9,587 bases of DNA from an uncultured Alphaproteobacteria bacterium (GTDB taxonomy: Bacteria > Pseudomonadota > Alphaproteobacteria > Rhizobiales > Aestuariivirgaceae). Positions 1 to 6,921 of this stretch are shown in pieces. Position 1 is the stretch's first letter. Every line of letters begins with the position of its first letter. The translations under genes and the position numbers were made by a program. Under the pieces are notes generated by a model. The model was not told the origin of the DNA, ran no database searches, and worked only from the letters and a program-made list of their open reading frames with translations. Where the stretch lies: positions 1 to 9,587 of the forward strand of contig CALMLK010000320.1 in NCBI GenBank assembly GCA_937868035.1, written 5' to 3'.

Positions 1-601
1 AGGCCATGGCGGGCAGCATGGGGAGGTCCCGGTGCCCGCGCATGATGACTGAAAATCCCGCCATGCTGAGCGTCATGAGGACAGCAAGTCCCTTGCCCGT
101 CATGGACCCGCCCCAGTCAGCCCCCAGCAGCATGACCAGCACCCCAGCCAGAGCCGCGCCGCTGGCGATGATGGTGGAGCGGGACGTTCGCTCGCCGATC
201 AGGACGTATGCCACACCGGCAGTCACGAATGGCACGGTGGCATAGATGACCATGGCATCGGCCACGCTGCCGTAGCGGATGGAGCCGATGCCGGTGATCA
301 TGCCCGCCGCCGAGAGGACGGCGACCACAAGCCCAGGCCAGCCCATGCGGAAAAATTCCCGGCCGGCCTGGCGGCCCTCAATCAGCAAGAAGACGAGAAA
401 GATAGCCGTGCCACTGAAAAGACCCCGCCAGAACAGCATGGTCATGAGGTCAGCCGATATCAGCCGGGTGAAAACGCCTGCCGACGACCAGCTGAGCGCG
501 GCCATGCCGGTAAGGAAGAGACCAAGACGGTGGGAGGAATGGGGCGACACGGTTCCGCAAGCTATCAGGGCCTTACGCGCCCGCCAGTCCGGAAACGGCA
601 T
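1..601 (-). CDS. DMT-superfamily (EamA) transporter, 3'-truncated by the window edge
   Basis: The minus strand is open from an ATG at 601 to the left edge, giving 200 residues with no stop. The protein is strongly hydrophobic with predicted membrane spans at about residues 27-48, 57-74, 88-107, 113-136, 144-161 and 171-188. This matches the first EamA repeat and the start of the second in a ten-span drug/metabolite transporter. Family-like features are FWRG near residue 57 and the PFVTAGVAYVLIGER stretch ending the first repeat (about 124-138). The substrate cannot be inferred. AGGG about six bases upstream supports the 601 start; an in-frame ATG at 652 would add 17 Arg/Pro-rich residues. It diverges from cysS across a shared intergenic region. 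About one third of the protein, including the stop, lies outside the window. Confidence 0.85.
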   Translation of the reverse strand, partial: MPFPDWRARKALIACGTVSPHSSHRLGLFLTGMAALSWSSAGVFTRLISADLMTMLFWRGLFSGTAIFLVFLLIEGRQAGREFFRMGWPGLVVAVLSAAGMITGIGSIRYGSVADAMVIYATVPFVTAGVAYVLIGERTSRSTIIASGAALAGVLVMLLGADWGGSMTGKGLAVLMTLSMAGFSVIMRGHRDLPMLPAMA

Positions 602-797
602 GGCAACCCTGCAAATGCGCCGCACTTGACGGGGGCGGGGGCTTTCGCGCATGTAACGCCCATGACCACCGCCCGCCAGCATGCCGTTAACATTTGCGGC
701 ATTATCATTTGCACCTAGCGTTCATACCGCTGGCTCGGCGCCGCTTGTCTCACCCCTAAGCAAAGCGATCCCGGAGCCGGCCTCCGAGAGATCAGAC
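602..797. other. divergent intergenic region upstream of cysS
   Basis: About 196 bases separate the start of the leftward transporter from the start of cysS, so promoters for both should lie here. There is an inverted repeat, ATGCCG at 681-686 and CGGCAT at 697-702, with a 10-base spacer, and a direct repeat CATTTGC at 691-697 and 706-712. TTAACA (687-692) and TATCAT (703-708) each resemble sigma-70 hexamers but are wrongly spaced for each other, so I do not call a promoter. An open frame from 681 reads into cysS, but residues before position 798 do not look like CysS. Confidence 0.4.
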
Positions 798-2162
798 ATG
801 ACCCTGCGCATCTACAACACGCTGACGAGGACCAAGGAAGACTTCGTTCCCTTGGACGCCGGAAACGTGCGCATGTACGTCTGCGGCCCCACCGTTTATG
901 ACTTTGCCCACATCGGCAACGCGCGCCCCGCGATCGTTTTCGACGTTCTCTTCCGCCTGCTCCGCCATCTCTACGGGCCGGAGCATGTGACGTATGTGCG
1001 CAACATCACTGACGTGGACGACAAGATCAATGCGCGCGCCTTGCGCGACTATCCGGGCGTTCCCCTCAATGACGCCATCCGCCGCGTCACTGAAACAACC
1101 TATCAGCAATACCAGAAGGACGTGACGGCGCTGGGTTGCCTGCCGCCGACGCAGCAGCCGCGCGCCACCGAGCACATCCAGGGCATGATCGACATGATCC
1201 GTGCACTGATTGGTCGCGGACATGCCTATGAGGCGGCGGGCGAAGTGCTGTTCGATGTGGGCTCCATGCCGGACTATGGCCGCCTCTCCCAGCGCAAGCT
1301 GGAAGACCAGCAGGCCGGGGCCCGCATCGCCGTCGAAGCCCACAAGAAGAACCCTGCCGACTTCGTGTTGTGGAAACAGTCCTCACCGGAAGAACCCGGT
1401 TGGGACTCGCCCTGGGGCCGTGGCCGTCCCGGATGGCACATCGAATGCTCGGTGATGAGCAAAGCCCACCTGGGCGAGGTCTTCGACATCCATGGCGGCG
1501 GACTTGATCTCATTTTTCCGCATCACGAGAATGAAATTGCCCAGTCGCGCTGCGCCCATGGCACGAAGGTCATGGCCAACTACTGGATGCACAACGGCTT
1601 CCTTCAGGTTGAAGGACAGAAGATGTCCAAGAGCCTGGGAAATTTCACGACCATCGCCGACGTGTTGCGTGATTGGCCGGGCGACGTGGCGCGCTACAAC
1701 ATGTTGCGCACCCACTACCGGCAGCCGATCGACTGGACAGTGGCAAGTCTGGAAGACAGCCAACGCACCCTGCGGGCATGGAAAGAAGGAATGTCCGGAA
1801 GCGTCCCGTCAGATCCTGACGTGGATGTCATCGACGCCCTGCAGGATGATCTCAACACCCATGGCGCTTTCACGCGCCTCCATGCGCTGGCGAAGGCAGC
1901 GAAGTGGGCCGAACTGAACGGCTCTCTTGCGCTTCTGGGTCTGGATCTGCTCTCCGCGGACTTGGGACGAGAGGCAAGTGTTGACGTTGACGAAAATCTG
2001 GTGGCGTCGCGGCTTTCAGCACGCCTTGAAGCGCGAAAGGCCAAGAACTGGGCCGAAAGCGACCGCATCCGCGACGAACTTCTCGCCATGGGCATCCAGA
2101 TCAAGGATGTGAAGGACCCGGCCACAGGCGAACTGAAAACTGATTGGGAGGTGCGGCGATGA
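798..2162 (+). CDS. cysS: cysteinyl-tRNA synthetase
   Basis: This class I aminoacyl-tRNA synthetase charges tRNA-Cys with cysteine in the cytoplasm. The 454-residue product has the usual family length. It begins MTLRIYNTL, the typical CysS N-terminus. The HIGH-type signature is HIGN at residues 38-41 and the second ATP-binding signature KMSKS is at 275-279. The expected zinc ligands are present as C29, C217, H242 and E246, with the same spacing as the E. coli enzyme (28/209/234/238). The [19 protein letters not shown] block lies at 232-250. The C-terminal helical and anticodon-recognition part (about 320-454) includes the common SDRIRDEL motif. I chose the ATG at 798 rather than 681: GAGAG lies about eight bases upstream and homologues start here. 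The 3' end carries the Shine-Dalgarno sequence of the next gene, and its TGA overlaps that gene's ATG. Confidence 0.98.
   Translation: MTLRIYNTLTRTKEDFVPLDAGNVRMYVCGPTVYDFAHIGNARPAIVFDVLFRLLRHLYGPEHVTYVRNITDVDDKINARALRDYPGVPLNDAIRRVTETTYQQYQKDVTALGCLPPTQQPRATEHIQGMIDMIRALIGRGHAYEAAGEVLFDVGSMPDYGRLSQRKLEDQQAGARIAVEAHKKNPADFVLWKQSSPEEPGWDSPWGRGRPGWHIECSVMSKAHLGEVFDIHGGGLDLIFPHHENEIAQSRCAHGTKVMANYWMHNGFLQVEGQKMSKSLGNFTTIADVLRDWPGDVARYNMLRTHYRQPIDWTVASLEDSQRTLRAWKEGMSGSVPSDPDVDVIDALQDDLNTHGAFTRLHALAKAAKWAELNGSLALLGLDLLSADLGREASVDVDENLVASRLSARLEARKAKNWAESDRIRDELLAMGIQIKDVKDPATGELKTDWEVRR
2146..2151 (+). promoter_or_regulatory. strong ribosome binding site inside the end of cysS
   Basis: GGGAGG lies seven bases upstream of the ATG at 2159 and within the last codons of cysS. 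A near-perfect anti-16S match at ideal spacing is the main evidence that the 44-codon frame is translated. The gene start also overlaps the cysS stop as ATGA, which suggests coupling by reinitiation. Confidence 0.75.
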
Positions 2163-2293
2163 CCGAACCCGGCAAGAAATCCTGGCACGACAGTCTGCCA
2201 TTTCCGGCACACTGGCTCGGCTACATCATCCTCAAGGTGATCGTGCTTGCGCTCGTCATCTACGTGGCCCTGAAATACAAGGGCCTCGTCTGA
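2159..2293 (+). CDS. 44-residue single-pass membrane protein, function unknown
   Basis: This short frame fills the entire gap between cysS and cimA. Its ATG overlaps the cysS stop (ATGA), its TGA overlaps the cimA start (TGATG), and GGGAGG precedes it by seven bases. The product begins [19 protein letters not shown], a polar N-terminal tail of about 18 residues. One hydrophobic helix follows at about residues 19-38 ([20 protein letters not shown]), with a short positively charged end KYKGLV. There is no signal-peptidase-like site and there are no cysteines. I do not recognise a family. It could be a small membrane adaptor or stabiliser, or it could mainly keep ribosomes coupled to cimA. The AAGGG near its 3' end (2279-2283) is the probable cimA ribosome binding site, so the two genes share sequence functionally. 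Confidence 0.8.
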   Translation: MTEPGKKSWHDSLPFPAHWLGYIILKVIVLALVIYVALKYKGLV

Positions 2294-3873
2294 TGGCGCG
2301 CGAGCGGCTCTATCTCTTCGATACCACGCTGCGCGATGGCCAGCAGACGCCGGGCGTTGATTTCTCGCTCGATGACAAGTTGCTGGTCATGCAGATGCTC
2401 GACAAGCTGGGCGTCGACTACATCGAAGGCGGCTATGCCGGTGGCAATCCCACCGACAATGCGCTCTTTGCGGAAACGCGTCCCAGCAAGGCGACGTTCA
2501 CGGCCTTCGGCATGACCAAGCGCGCCGGCCGCTCCGCCTCCAATGACGCGGGCCTTCAGGCCGTGATCCAGGCCAAGGCGCAGGCGGCCTGCTTCGTCGC
2601 GAAATCCTGGGACTATCATGTGCGCGTGGCGCTCGGCTGCAGCAATGACGAGAATCTCGAATCGATCCGCGATAGCGTGAAGGCGGCGCGCGATGCCGGC
2701 AAGGAAGTGCTGGTGGATTGCGAGCATTTCTTTGATGGCTACAAGGCCAACCCCGACTACGCCCTCTCATGTGCGAAGACGGCGTTCGATGCCGGCGCGC
2801 GCTGGGTTGTATTGTGCGACACCAACGGCGGCACATTGCCGTCGGAAGTCTCCGACATCGTGCGCAACGTGTGCAAGTCCGTGCCGGGAAGCCATCTTGG
2901 CATTCATGCACACAATGACACCGAACAGGCCGTGGCCAATTCCCTTGCCGCCGTTGACGCGGGCGCGCGCCAGATCCAGGGCACGCTGAACGGCATCGGC
3001 GAGCGCTGCGGCAATGCCAATCTTGTCTCCCTCATCGGAACGCTGGGGACGAAGCCGCACTACAACGCGCGCTTCGAGACGGGCGTTGACAAGGAACGGC
3101 TGAAGGAACTGACCACCGTGGCGCGGAGCTTCGACGAGCTGCTCAATCGCTCGCCCCATGCCCAAGCGCCCTACGTGGGCAAGAGCGCCTTCGCCACCAA
3201 GGCGGGCATCCACGCTTCCGCACTGGCGAAGGAACCGGAAACCTACGAGCATGTTCCCCCGGAGACGGTGGGCAACCGTCGCCGCATTCTCGTCTCCGAC
3301 CAGGCGGGAAAATCAAATCTGCTCGCCGAACTCGGCCGCATCGGCATCGACGTGGCGAAAGATGATGTGCGTCTTGACGCCTTGCTCCGCGATGTGAAGG
3401 AGCGCGAAGCCCAGGGCTACGCCTATGATGGCGCGGATGCTTCCTTCGAACTCCTCGCCCGCCGGGCCCTGGGCACTGTCCCGCACTATTTTGATGTGCT
3501 GTCCTTCCGCACATCGGTGGAGCGCTTCAACGGCGAGATGCACACCGAGGCTGTGGTCAAGGTGAAGGTGGGGTCGAAGATCTACCTTAACGCAGGCGAG
3601 GGCAATGGCCCCGTCAATGCCCTCGACGTGGCGTTGCGCAAGGACCTGGGCAAATTCCAGAAATTCATCGCCGACATGGAACTGGTGGATTTCAAGGTGC
3701 GTATCCTCAATGGTGGCACGGGTGCCACGACCCGCGTCCTCATCGAAAGCCGTGACGGCAAGGGGAATCGCTGGTTCACAGTGGGGGTGTCGGCGAATAT
3801 CGTCGAGGCTTCGTTCCAGGCCTTGCTTGATGCCATCATCTACAAGCTGCAGCGGGACGGCGTGGCGCCTTAG
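2293..3873 (+). CDS. cimA: (R)-citramalate synthase, alpha-isopropylmalate synthase family
   Basis: The enzyme condenses pyruvate with acetyl-CoA to give (R)-citramalate, the first step of the threonine-independent route to 2-oxobutyrate and isoleucine. At 526 residues it fits the long CimA subgroup. The HMGL-like TIM barrel covers about residues 5-275. It has DTTLRDGQQTPG at 10-21 (catalytic Arg14, metal-binding Asp15), CDTNGG at 175-180, metal-binding His205 and His207 in HAHND, and GERCGN at 236-241. A linker region follows, then the LeuA-type dimerisation/allosteric domain at about 385-520, with GNGPVNALD and GTGATTRVLIE and the terminal TVGVSANIVEAS motif. The allosteric domain suggests feedback control, by isoleucine in characterised members. 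AAGGG lies nine bases before the start, and the start overlaps the upstream small gene. Homocitrate or isopropylmalate synthase activity is possible but fits the length and motifs less well. Confidence 0.93.
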   Translation: MARERLYLFDTTLRDGQQTPGVDFSLDDKLLVMQMLDKLGVDYIEGGYAGGNPTDNALFAETRPSKATFTAFGMTKRAGRSASNDAGLQAVIQAKAQAACFVAKSWDYHVRVALGCSNDENLESIRDSVKAARDAGKEVLVDCEHFFDGYKANPDYALSCAKTAFDAGARWVVLCDTNGGTLPSEVSDIVRNVCKSVPGSHLGIHAHNDTEQAVANSLAAVDAGARQIQGTLNGIGERCGNANLVSLIGTLGTKPHYNARFETGVDKERLKELTTVARSFDELLNRSPHAQAPYVGKSAFATKAGIHASALAKEPETYEHVPPETVGNRRRILVSDQAGKSNLLAELGRIGIDVAKDDVRLDALLRDVKEREAQGYAYDGADASFELLARRALGTVPHYFDVLSFRTSVERFNGEMHTEAVVKVKVGSKIYLNAGEGNGPVNALDVALRKDLGKFQKFIADMELVDFKVRILNGGTGATTRVLIESRDGKGNRWFTVGVSANIVEASFQALLDAIIYKLQRDGVAP

Positions 3874-3892
3874 AGCAAGTGGCATGATCGAG

Positions 3893-3917
3893 GGCTGCGC
3901 AAAAACGCCGCGCAGCC
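3893..3917 (+). terminator. perfect 8-bp hairpin downstream of cimA
   Basis: GGCTGCGC (3893-3900) and GCGCAGCC (3910-3917) are exact reverse complements separated by a nine-base loop (AAAAACGCC). The hairpin begins 20 bases after the cimA stop. No T-tract follows, so it is not a classical intrinsic terminator. It could stabilise the cimA mRNA 3' end, act as a Rho-dependent pause, or modulate the rarD-like gene downstream. It abuts the ATG at 3918, which argues against that codon as the permease start. Confidence 0.45.
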
Positions 3918-3977
3918 ATGCACGCCCCCGCAATTGAACGACACCGGCTTGGCAGCTACAGCCGCCCCATGCACGGC

Positions 3978-4859
3978 ATGAGTGAAACCCAGAAGGGCGT
4001 CTTGTTCTGCGTCATCGCGCACCTCTTCTGGGGTGGCATGGCGCCCTATTTCGGTTTCATGCGCCACGTCCATGTAATGGAGATCGCGGTCAACCGGGGC
4101 GTCTGGTCCGTCCCCGTCGCAGCACTGATCGTTGGCTACTTCGGACAGTTTCCCGCCGTGTGGAAGATCTTCCGCAACCCCCGGCATCTCGCCATCCTCG
4201 CACTCACCAGTTCCATCATCGTCTTCAATTGGGGTTTCTACGTCTGGTCGATCGAAGTGGGCCGCACACTCGAATCCAGCCTCGGCTATTTCATCAATCC
4301 TCTGTTCAACGTGATTGCGGGCTACATCTTCCTGCACGAACGCTTCAACCGCGCGCAAATCGTGGCCATCGCCCTTGCAGGGGCAGGCGTCATCATCCAG
4401 ACCGTGGCAACTGGTGTCTTCCCATGGCTCGGGCTGATGTTGGGCGGCAGCTTCTGCATCTACGGCCTGTTGCGCAAACTCATTCCCGTAGGCGCCACAC
4501 AAGGCTTCCTCGTCGAGGCCATGCTCATCGCACCGCCCTTGCTGGTGGTGGAATACTGGCTGATGAAGAATGGCGAAGCGCGTTTTGGCGTGACGCTGAA
4601 GGACACACTCATGCTCATCGGGTGCGGCGGATTGACGGCGGGCGCGCTGCTGTTCTTTGCAGAAGCCGTGAAGCGCATCCGTTATTCGACGGCTGGCATC
4701 CTGCAGTATATTTCGCCGTCGCTTGTGTTTCTCACGGCCGTCTTCATGTTCCATGAACCGATGGACAGGTGGAAGCTCCTGTCCTTCGCCTGCATCTGGA
4801 CGGCGCTGGCGATCTATTCTGTGTCAGCCTTCCGCAGCGACGCGACAAAGCCTGCCTAG
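3978..4859 (+). CDS. rarD: RarD-type EamA permease
   Basis: This is a 293-residue inner-membrane protein of the drug/metabolite transporter superfamily with about ten predicted spans. Two RarD hallmarks are present. One is NWGFYVWSI at residues 84-92 followed by ESSLGYFINPL at 99-109 and FLHER at 118-122. The other is AEAVKRIRYSTAGILQYISP at 228-247 followed by the FHEP motif near 258. E. coli RarD was named for predicted chloramphenicol sensitivity, but the substrate is not established. Starts at 3918, 3969 and 3978 are all in frame and none has a clear Shine-Dalgarno. I prefer 3978 because MSETQKG leads directly into the first span and the 3918 codon abuts a hairpin. The gene follows cimA by about 100 bases and ends in a four-base convergent overlap with the LOG gene. 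Confidence 0.88.
   Translation: MSETQKGVLFCVIAHLFWGGMAPYFGFMRHVHVMEIAVNRGVWSVPVAALIVGYFGQFPAVWKIFRNPRHLAILALTSSIIVFNWGFYVWSIEVGRTLESSLGYFINPLFNVIAGYIFLHERFNRAQIVAIALAGAGVIIQTVATGVFPWLGLMLGGSFCIYGLLRKLIPVGATQGFLVEAMLIAPPLLVVEYWLMKNGEARFGVTLKDTLMLIGCGGLTAGALLFFAEAVKRIRYSTAGILQYISPSLVFLTAVFMFHEPMDRWKLLSFACIWTALAIYSVSAFRSDATKPA
4856..4859. other. four-base convergent overlap of two stop codons (CTAG)
   Basis: The palindrome CTAG serves both genes: TAG on plus (4857-4859) ends the rarD-like permease, and the complement of CTA (4856-4858) ends the LOG gene. There is no room for a separate intergenic terminator, so transcription from either side must run into the opposite gene. Confidence 0.9.
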
Positions 4860-5458
4860 AGCTTGTCCTTGAGGATGGCGACAGGCGGCTTGTCCTTCGT
4901 GAGGGAGAGCCTGTGCTGGTAGGCCGGTACCACGTCTGCGGCCGTTGTCACGATATCCAGTTTCACTTCAAAGCCGGGGCGGATGAAGCCGTCGCGGCTC
5001 ATGTTCTCGAAGAGCGTGATGAGTGGCTTCCAGTAATCAAGCACGTTCAACAACAGCACGGGCCGCGCATGCTGTTGCAATTGCGCCCAGGTCAGGATCT
5101 CGGCCAGTTCTTCCAGCGTTCCGATGCCGCCGGGCAGGGCGACGAAACCGGTGGACCGCTCGAACATGCCCATCTTGCGCTCATGCATCGTGCGGGTGAC
5201 GATCAGTTCGCTGACGCCATCCAGCATCCGTTCCTTCGAGACCAGAAAATCCGGAATGATGCCCGTGACATGGCCGCCCGCCGCCAGGACCGCGCGCGCC
5301 ACTTCGCCCATCAGGCCGACACTGCCGCCGCCATAGACGAGACCGATCCCGGCCTCCGCCATGATCCTGCCGAGGTCGCGGGCGACCGCCGCAAATTCCG
5401 GCTTGTTGCCAGTCGACGACCCGCAATAAACGCAGAGGCGGTGTTTCGGGGCTGTCAT
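4856..5458 (-). CDS. LOG-family nucleoside 5'-monophosphate phosphoribohydrolase (TIGR00730 type)
   Basis: LOG-family (lysine decarboxylase-like fold) enzymes cleave the N-glycosidic bond of (cytokinin) nucleoside 5'-monophosphates, releasing the base and ribose 5-phosphate; many bacterial members act on AMP. The 200-residue protein has the normal length and a Rossmann-like fold. Visible motifs are CVYCGSS near residue 9, YGGGSVGLMG at 42-51, MHERK at 91-95, and the diagnostic PGGIGTLEE at 109-117, which carries the catalytic Glu and phosphate-binding glycines. Older annotations call such proteins lysine decarboxylases, but the PGGxGTxxE motif argues against that. GAGAAG about eight bases upstream supports the start. 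Its stop shares CTAG with the rarD-like stop, and it diverges from the LysM gene. The natural substrate cannot be told from sequence. Confidence 0.92.
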   Translation of the reverse strand: MTAPKHRLCVYCGSSTGNKPEFAAVARDLGRIMAEAGIGLVYGGGSVGLMGEVARAVLAAGGHVTGIIPDFLVSKERMLDGVSELIVTRTMHERKMGMFERSTGFVALPGGIGTLEELAEILTWAQLQQHARPVLLLNVLDYWKPLITLFENMSRDGFIRPGFEVKLDIVTTAADVVPAYQHRLSLTKDKPPVAILKDKL

Positions 5459-5478
5459 CGTGGGGCTTCTCTGATTCT

Positions 5479-5508
5479 TTGCAATCGGCAGGGGTACGGC
5501 TTAATAAT
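5479..5508 (+). promoter_or_regulatory. candidate sigma-70-type promoter for the LysM/ABC pair
   Basis: TTGCAA (5479-5484) is separated by 18 bases from AATAAT (5503-5508), which matches five of six positions of the TATAAT consensus. It lies in the divergent gap (5459-5584) between the LOG and LysM genes and would give a leader of about 70 bases. The AT-rich patch stands out from its GC-rich surroundings. Prediction only; a promoter for the leftward LOG gene should also be in this gap but is not clear. Confidence 0.4.
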
Positions 5509-5584
5509 GCCACGGGGGGCCACGATCTAGCACGAAACCGCAGGAACGGCGCCACCGCCGGACCTCTAGCCAGGACTGTCAGCA

Positions 5585-6904
5585 ATGAAGAAGAACACGC
5601 CCCTGTTGATCTTTACGGGCCTGGCCGTGGCCGCGGCGGGAACGTTGGGCGCCGTACTGACCGGCAATATACCTGGCGCCATTGCTCCCCAACCCGTCGC
5701 CGAAGCTCCAGCCACGCCGCCGGCCGCAACTGCACCCGCGGAAACACCCGCGCAGCCGCCCGTGGCCGCTGCCCCCGCTGCCCCCACTGCTCCCGAACCG
5801 GCCGCCCCCGCGCAGCCCGAGACACAGGCCGCTGCTCCGGCAGACGCCAGTCCACCGGCTGCAGATTCAGCGCAGGTTGCAAGCGCGCCGGCCCAGGAGC
5901 AGCCTGCTCCAGCCCCCTCCCAGCCTGAGGCTCCGCTGACCCCCCTCGACCCTGACATTCCCTCCTTCGACACCGTCAATGTATTGCCCACGGGCGAGGC
6001 TGTGGTTGCGGGCCACGCAAAGCCCGGCAGTGACGTTGCCCTGAAGTTTGCAGGCGTGGAGGTCGGACGCGCCACGGCAGGCAGCGATGGCAGCTTTGCC
6101 ATTGTCCCCGAGAAACCCCTTCCCGTGGGTGCCGGCGAATTGACGCTGGAAACCACCGTCGCCGGCAAGGTGCTGACGGCGAAAGACCAGATCGCAGTTG
6201 TCGTCAATCGTGACCAGAAGCCCGCCGTTGTGGCGAGGGTTGAGCCCGAGGCCCCGACGCAGCTGGTGCAGACGCCCGGCACGGTTGCCGGAGCGCCCGC
6301 GAAGGAAGTGCAATTGTCCGCTGTCGATTATGATGCCGATGGCAATATTGTCTTCCAGGGACGGGTGCCGCCCGGCGGCAAGGTGCGTTTCTATATCGAC
6401 AATCAACTGGCCGGCGACGTGGACGCCGATGCAAACGGCAACTGGCTGTTCAAGGGTTCCGCGCCGATTGCACCCGGCACTCACACGCTGCGCGCCGATG
6501 AAATCGACGGCACCGGAAAAGTCATCAGCCGCGCTGAACTGCCCTTCCTGCGGGAAGAGGCAGAAAAGGTCATCGCTGCCGCAGGCGCTGCGGATTCGAA
6601 CCAACAGCCGGCGGCTCCTGCGGTCGCGCCGGAACAGCCCGATCAGGTGCAGGCAAAGTCGCCGGAGGCAGAAACGCAGGTCGCATCTGCGGGGGCTGAA
6701 CCCGCCGCGGTTCCAATGGTGGCCGCCTTGCCTGGCGGACCGCCCCGCATCGTGATCCAGCCTGGCAATAATCTCTGGCGCATTTCCCGTCAGGTTTATG
6801 GCAAGGGCCGCCTCTTCACCGTGATCTGGGAAGCAAACCGCGACCAGATCAAGAATCCGAACCGCATCTATCCGGGCCAGATCCTGTCGGCCCCGAAGAG
6901 CTGA
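5585..6904 (+). CDS. LysM-domain envelope protein with Ig-like repeats
   Basis: The 439-residue protein is modular. Residues 1-34 form a KKN-led hydrophobic signal/anchor (LLIFTGLAVAAAGTLGAVLTG) with no lipobox cysteine, so it is probably an uncleaved anchor or Sec signal. Residues 35-118 are a Pro/Ala/Gln-rich disordered linker suited to spanning the periplasm. Two related Ig-like beta-sandwich repeats follow at about 121-208 and 242-320. Both carry a G..xPGxxV pattern, a D(A)xG(S/N)(F/W) turn and a VGAGELTL/APGTHTL strand. A second flexible linker (about 325-385) precedes a LysM peptidoglycan-binding domain at 388-436 (PGNNLWRIS, YPGQILSAP). Ig-like plus LysM suggests a structural or scaffolding role at the cell wall; no enzyme domain is visible. 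AGGA lies nine bases before the ATG. The ABC exporter gene begins 17 bases after the stop, so the two are probably co-transcribed. Confidence 0.88.
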   Translation: MKKNTPLLIFTGLAVAAAGTLGAVLTGNIPGAIAPQPVAEAPATPPAATAPAETPAQPPVAAAPAAPTAPEPAAPAQPETQAAAPADASPPAADSAQVASAPAQEQPAPAPSQPEAPLTPLDPDIPSFDTVNVLPTGEAVVAGHAKPGSDVALKFAGVEVGRATAGSDGSFAIVPEKPLPVGAGELTLETTVAGKVLTAKDQIAVVVNRDQKPAVVARVEPEAPTQLVQTPGTVAGAPAKEVQLSAVDYDADGNIVFQGRVPPGGKVRFYIDNQLAGDVDADANGNWLFKGSAPIAPGTHTLRADEIDGTGKVISRAELPFLREEAEKVIAAAGAADSNQQPAAPAVAPEQPDQVQAKSPEAETQVASAGAEPAAVPMVAALPGGPPRIVIQPGNNLWRISRQVYGKGRLFTVIWEANRDQIKNPNRIYPGQILSAPKS

Positions 6905-6921
6905 TACATTCCGACCGCCAC

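Noticed and set aside
35..50. Suspected frameshift in the transporter near the left edge
   Set aside because: Re-reading the reverse complement base by base gives an uninterrupted frame (VIMRGHRDLPMLPAMA); the apparent shift was a reading error.
279..629. 116-codon plus-strand frame over the truncated transporter
   Set aside because: The minus strand gives a continuous, strongly hydrophobic EamA protein to the window edge; the plus frame is Arg/Pro-rich with no domain.
681..797. N-terminal extension of CysS from the upstream ATG at 681
   Set aside because: The 39 extra residues do not resemble CysS, and the canonical N-terminus with a ribosome binding site starts at 798.
3870..4754. 294-codon open frame on the minus strand opposite the rarD-like gene
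   Set aside because: It is His/Asp/Glu-rich low-quality sequence with no recognisable domain. It lies fully opposite a clear transporter and is explained by that gene's codon composition.
4769..5530. 253-codon plus-strand open frame opposite the LOG gene
   Set aside because: The minus strand carries an unmistakable PGGxGTxxE enzyme of normal length; the plus frame has no family features.
5690..5940. Possible DNA tandem repeat in the Pro/Ala-rich linker
   Set aside because: The amino-acid composition is repetitive but no exact nucleotide unit recurs in register; it is low complexity, not a repeat array.
5566..6282. 238-codon Gly/Ala/Ser-rich frame on the minus strand opposite the LysM gene
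   Set aside because: Its composition is the complement of the GC-rich Pro/Ala linker codons. The plus-strand frame has a signal, Ig-like and LysM domains and a ribosome binding site.
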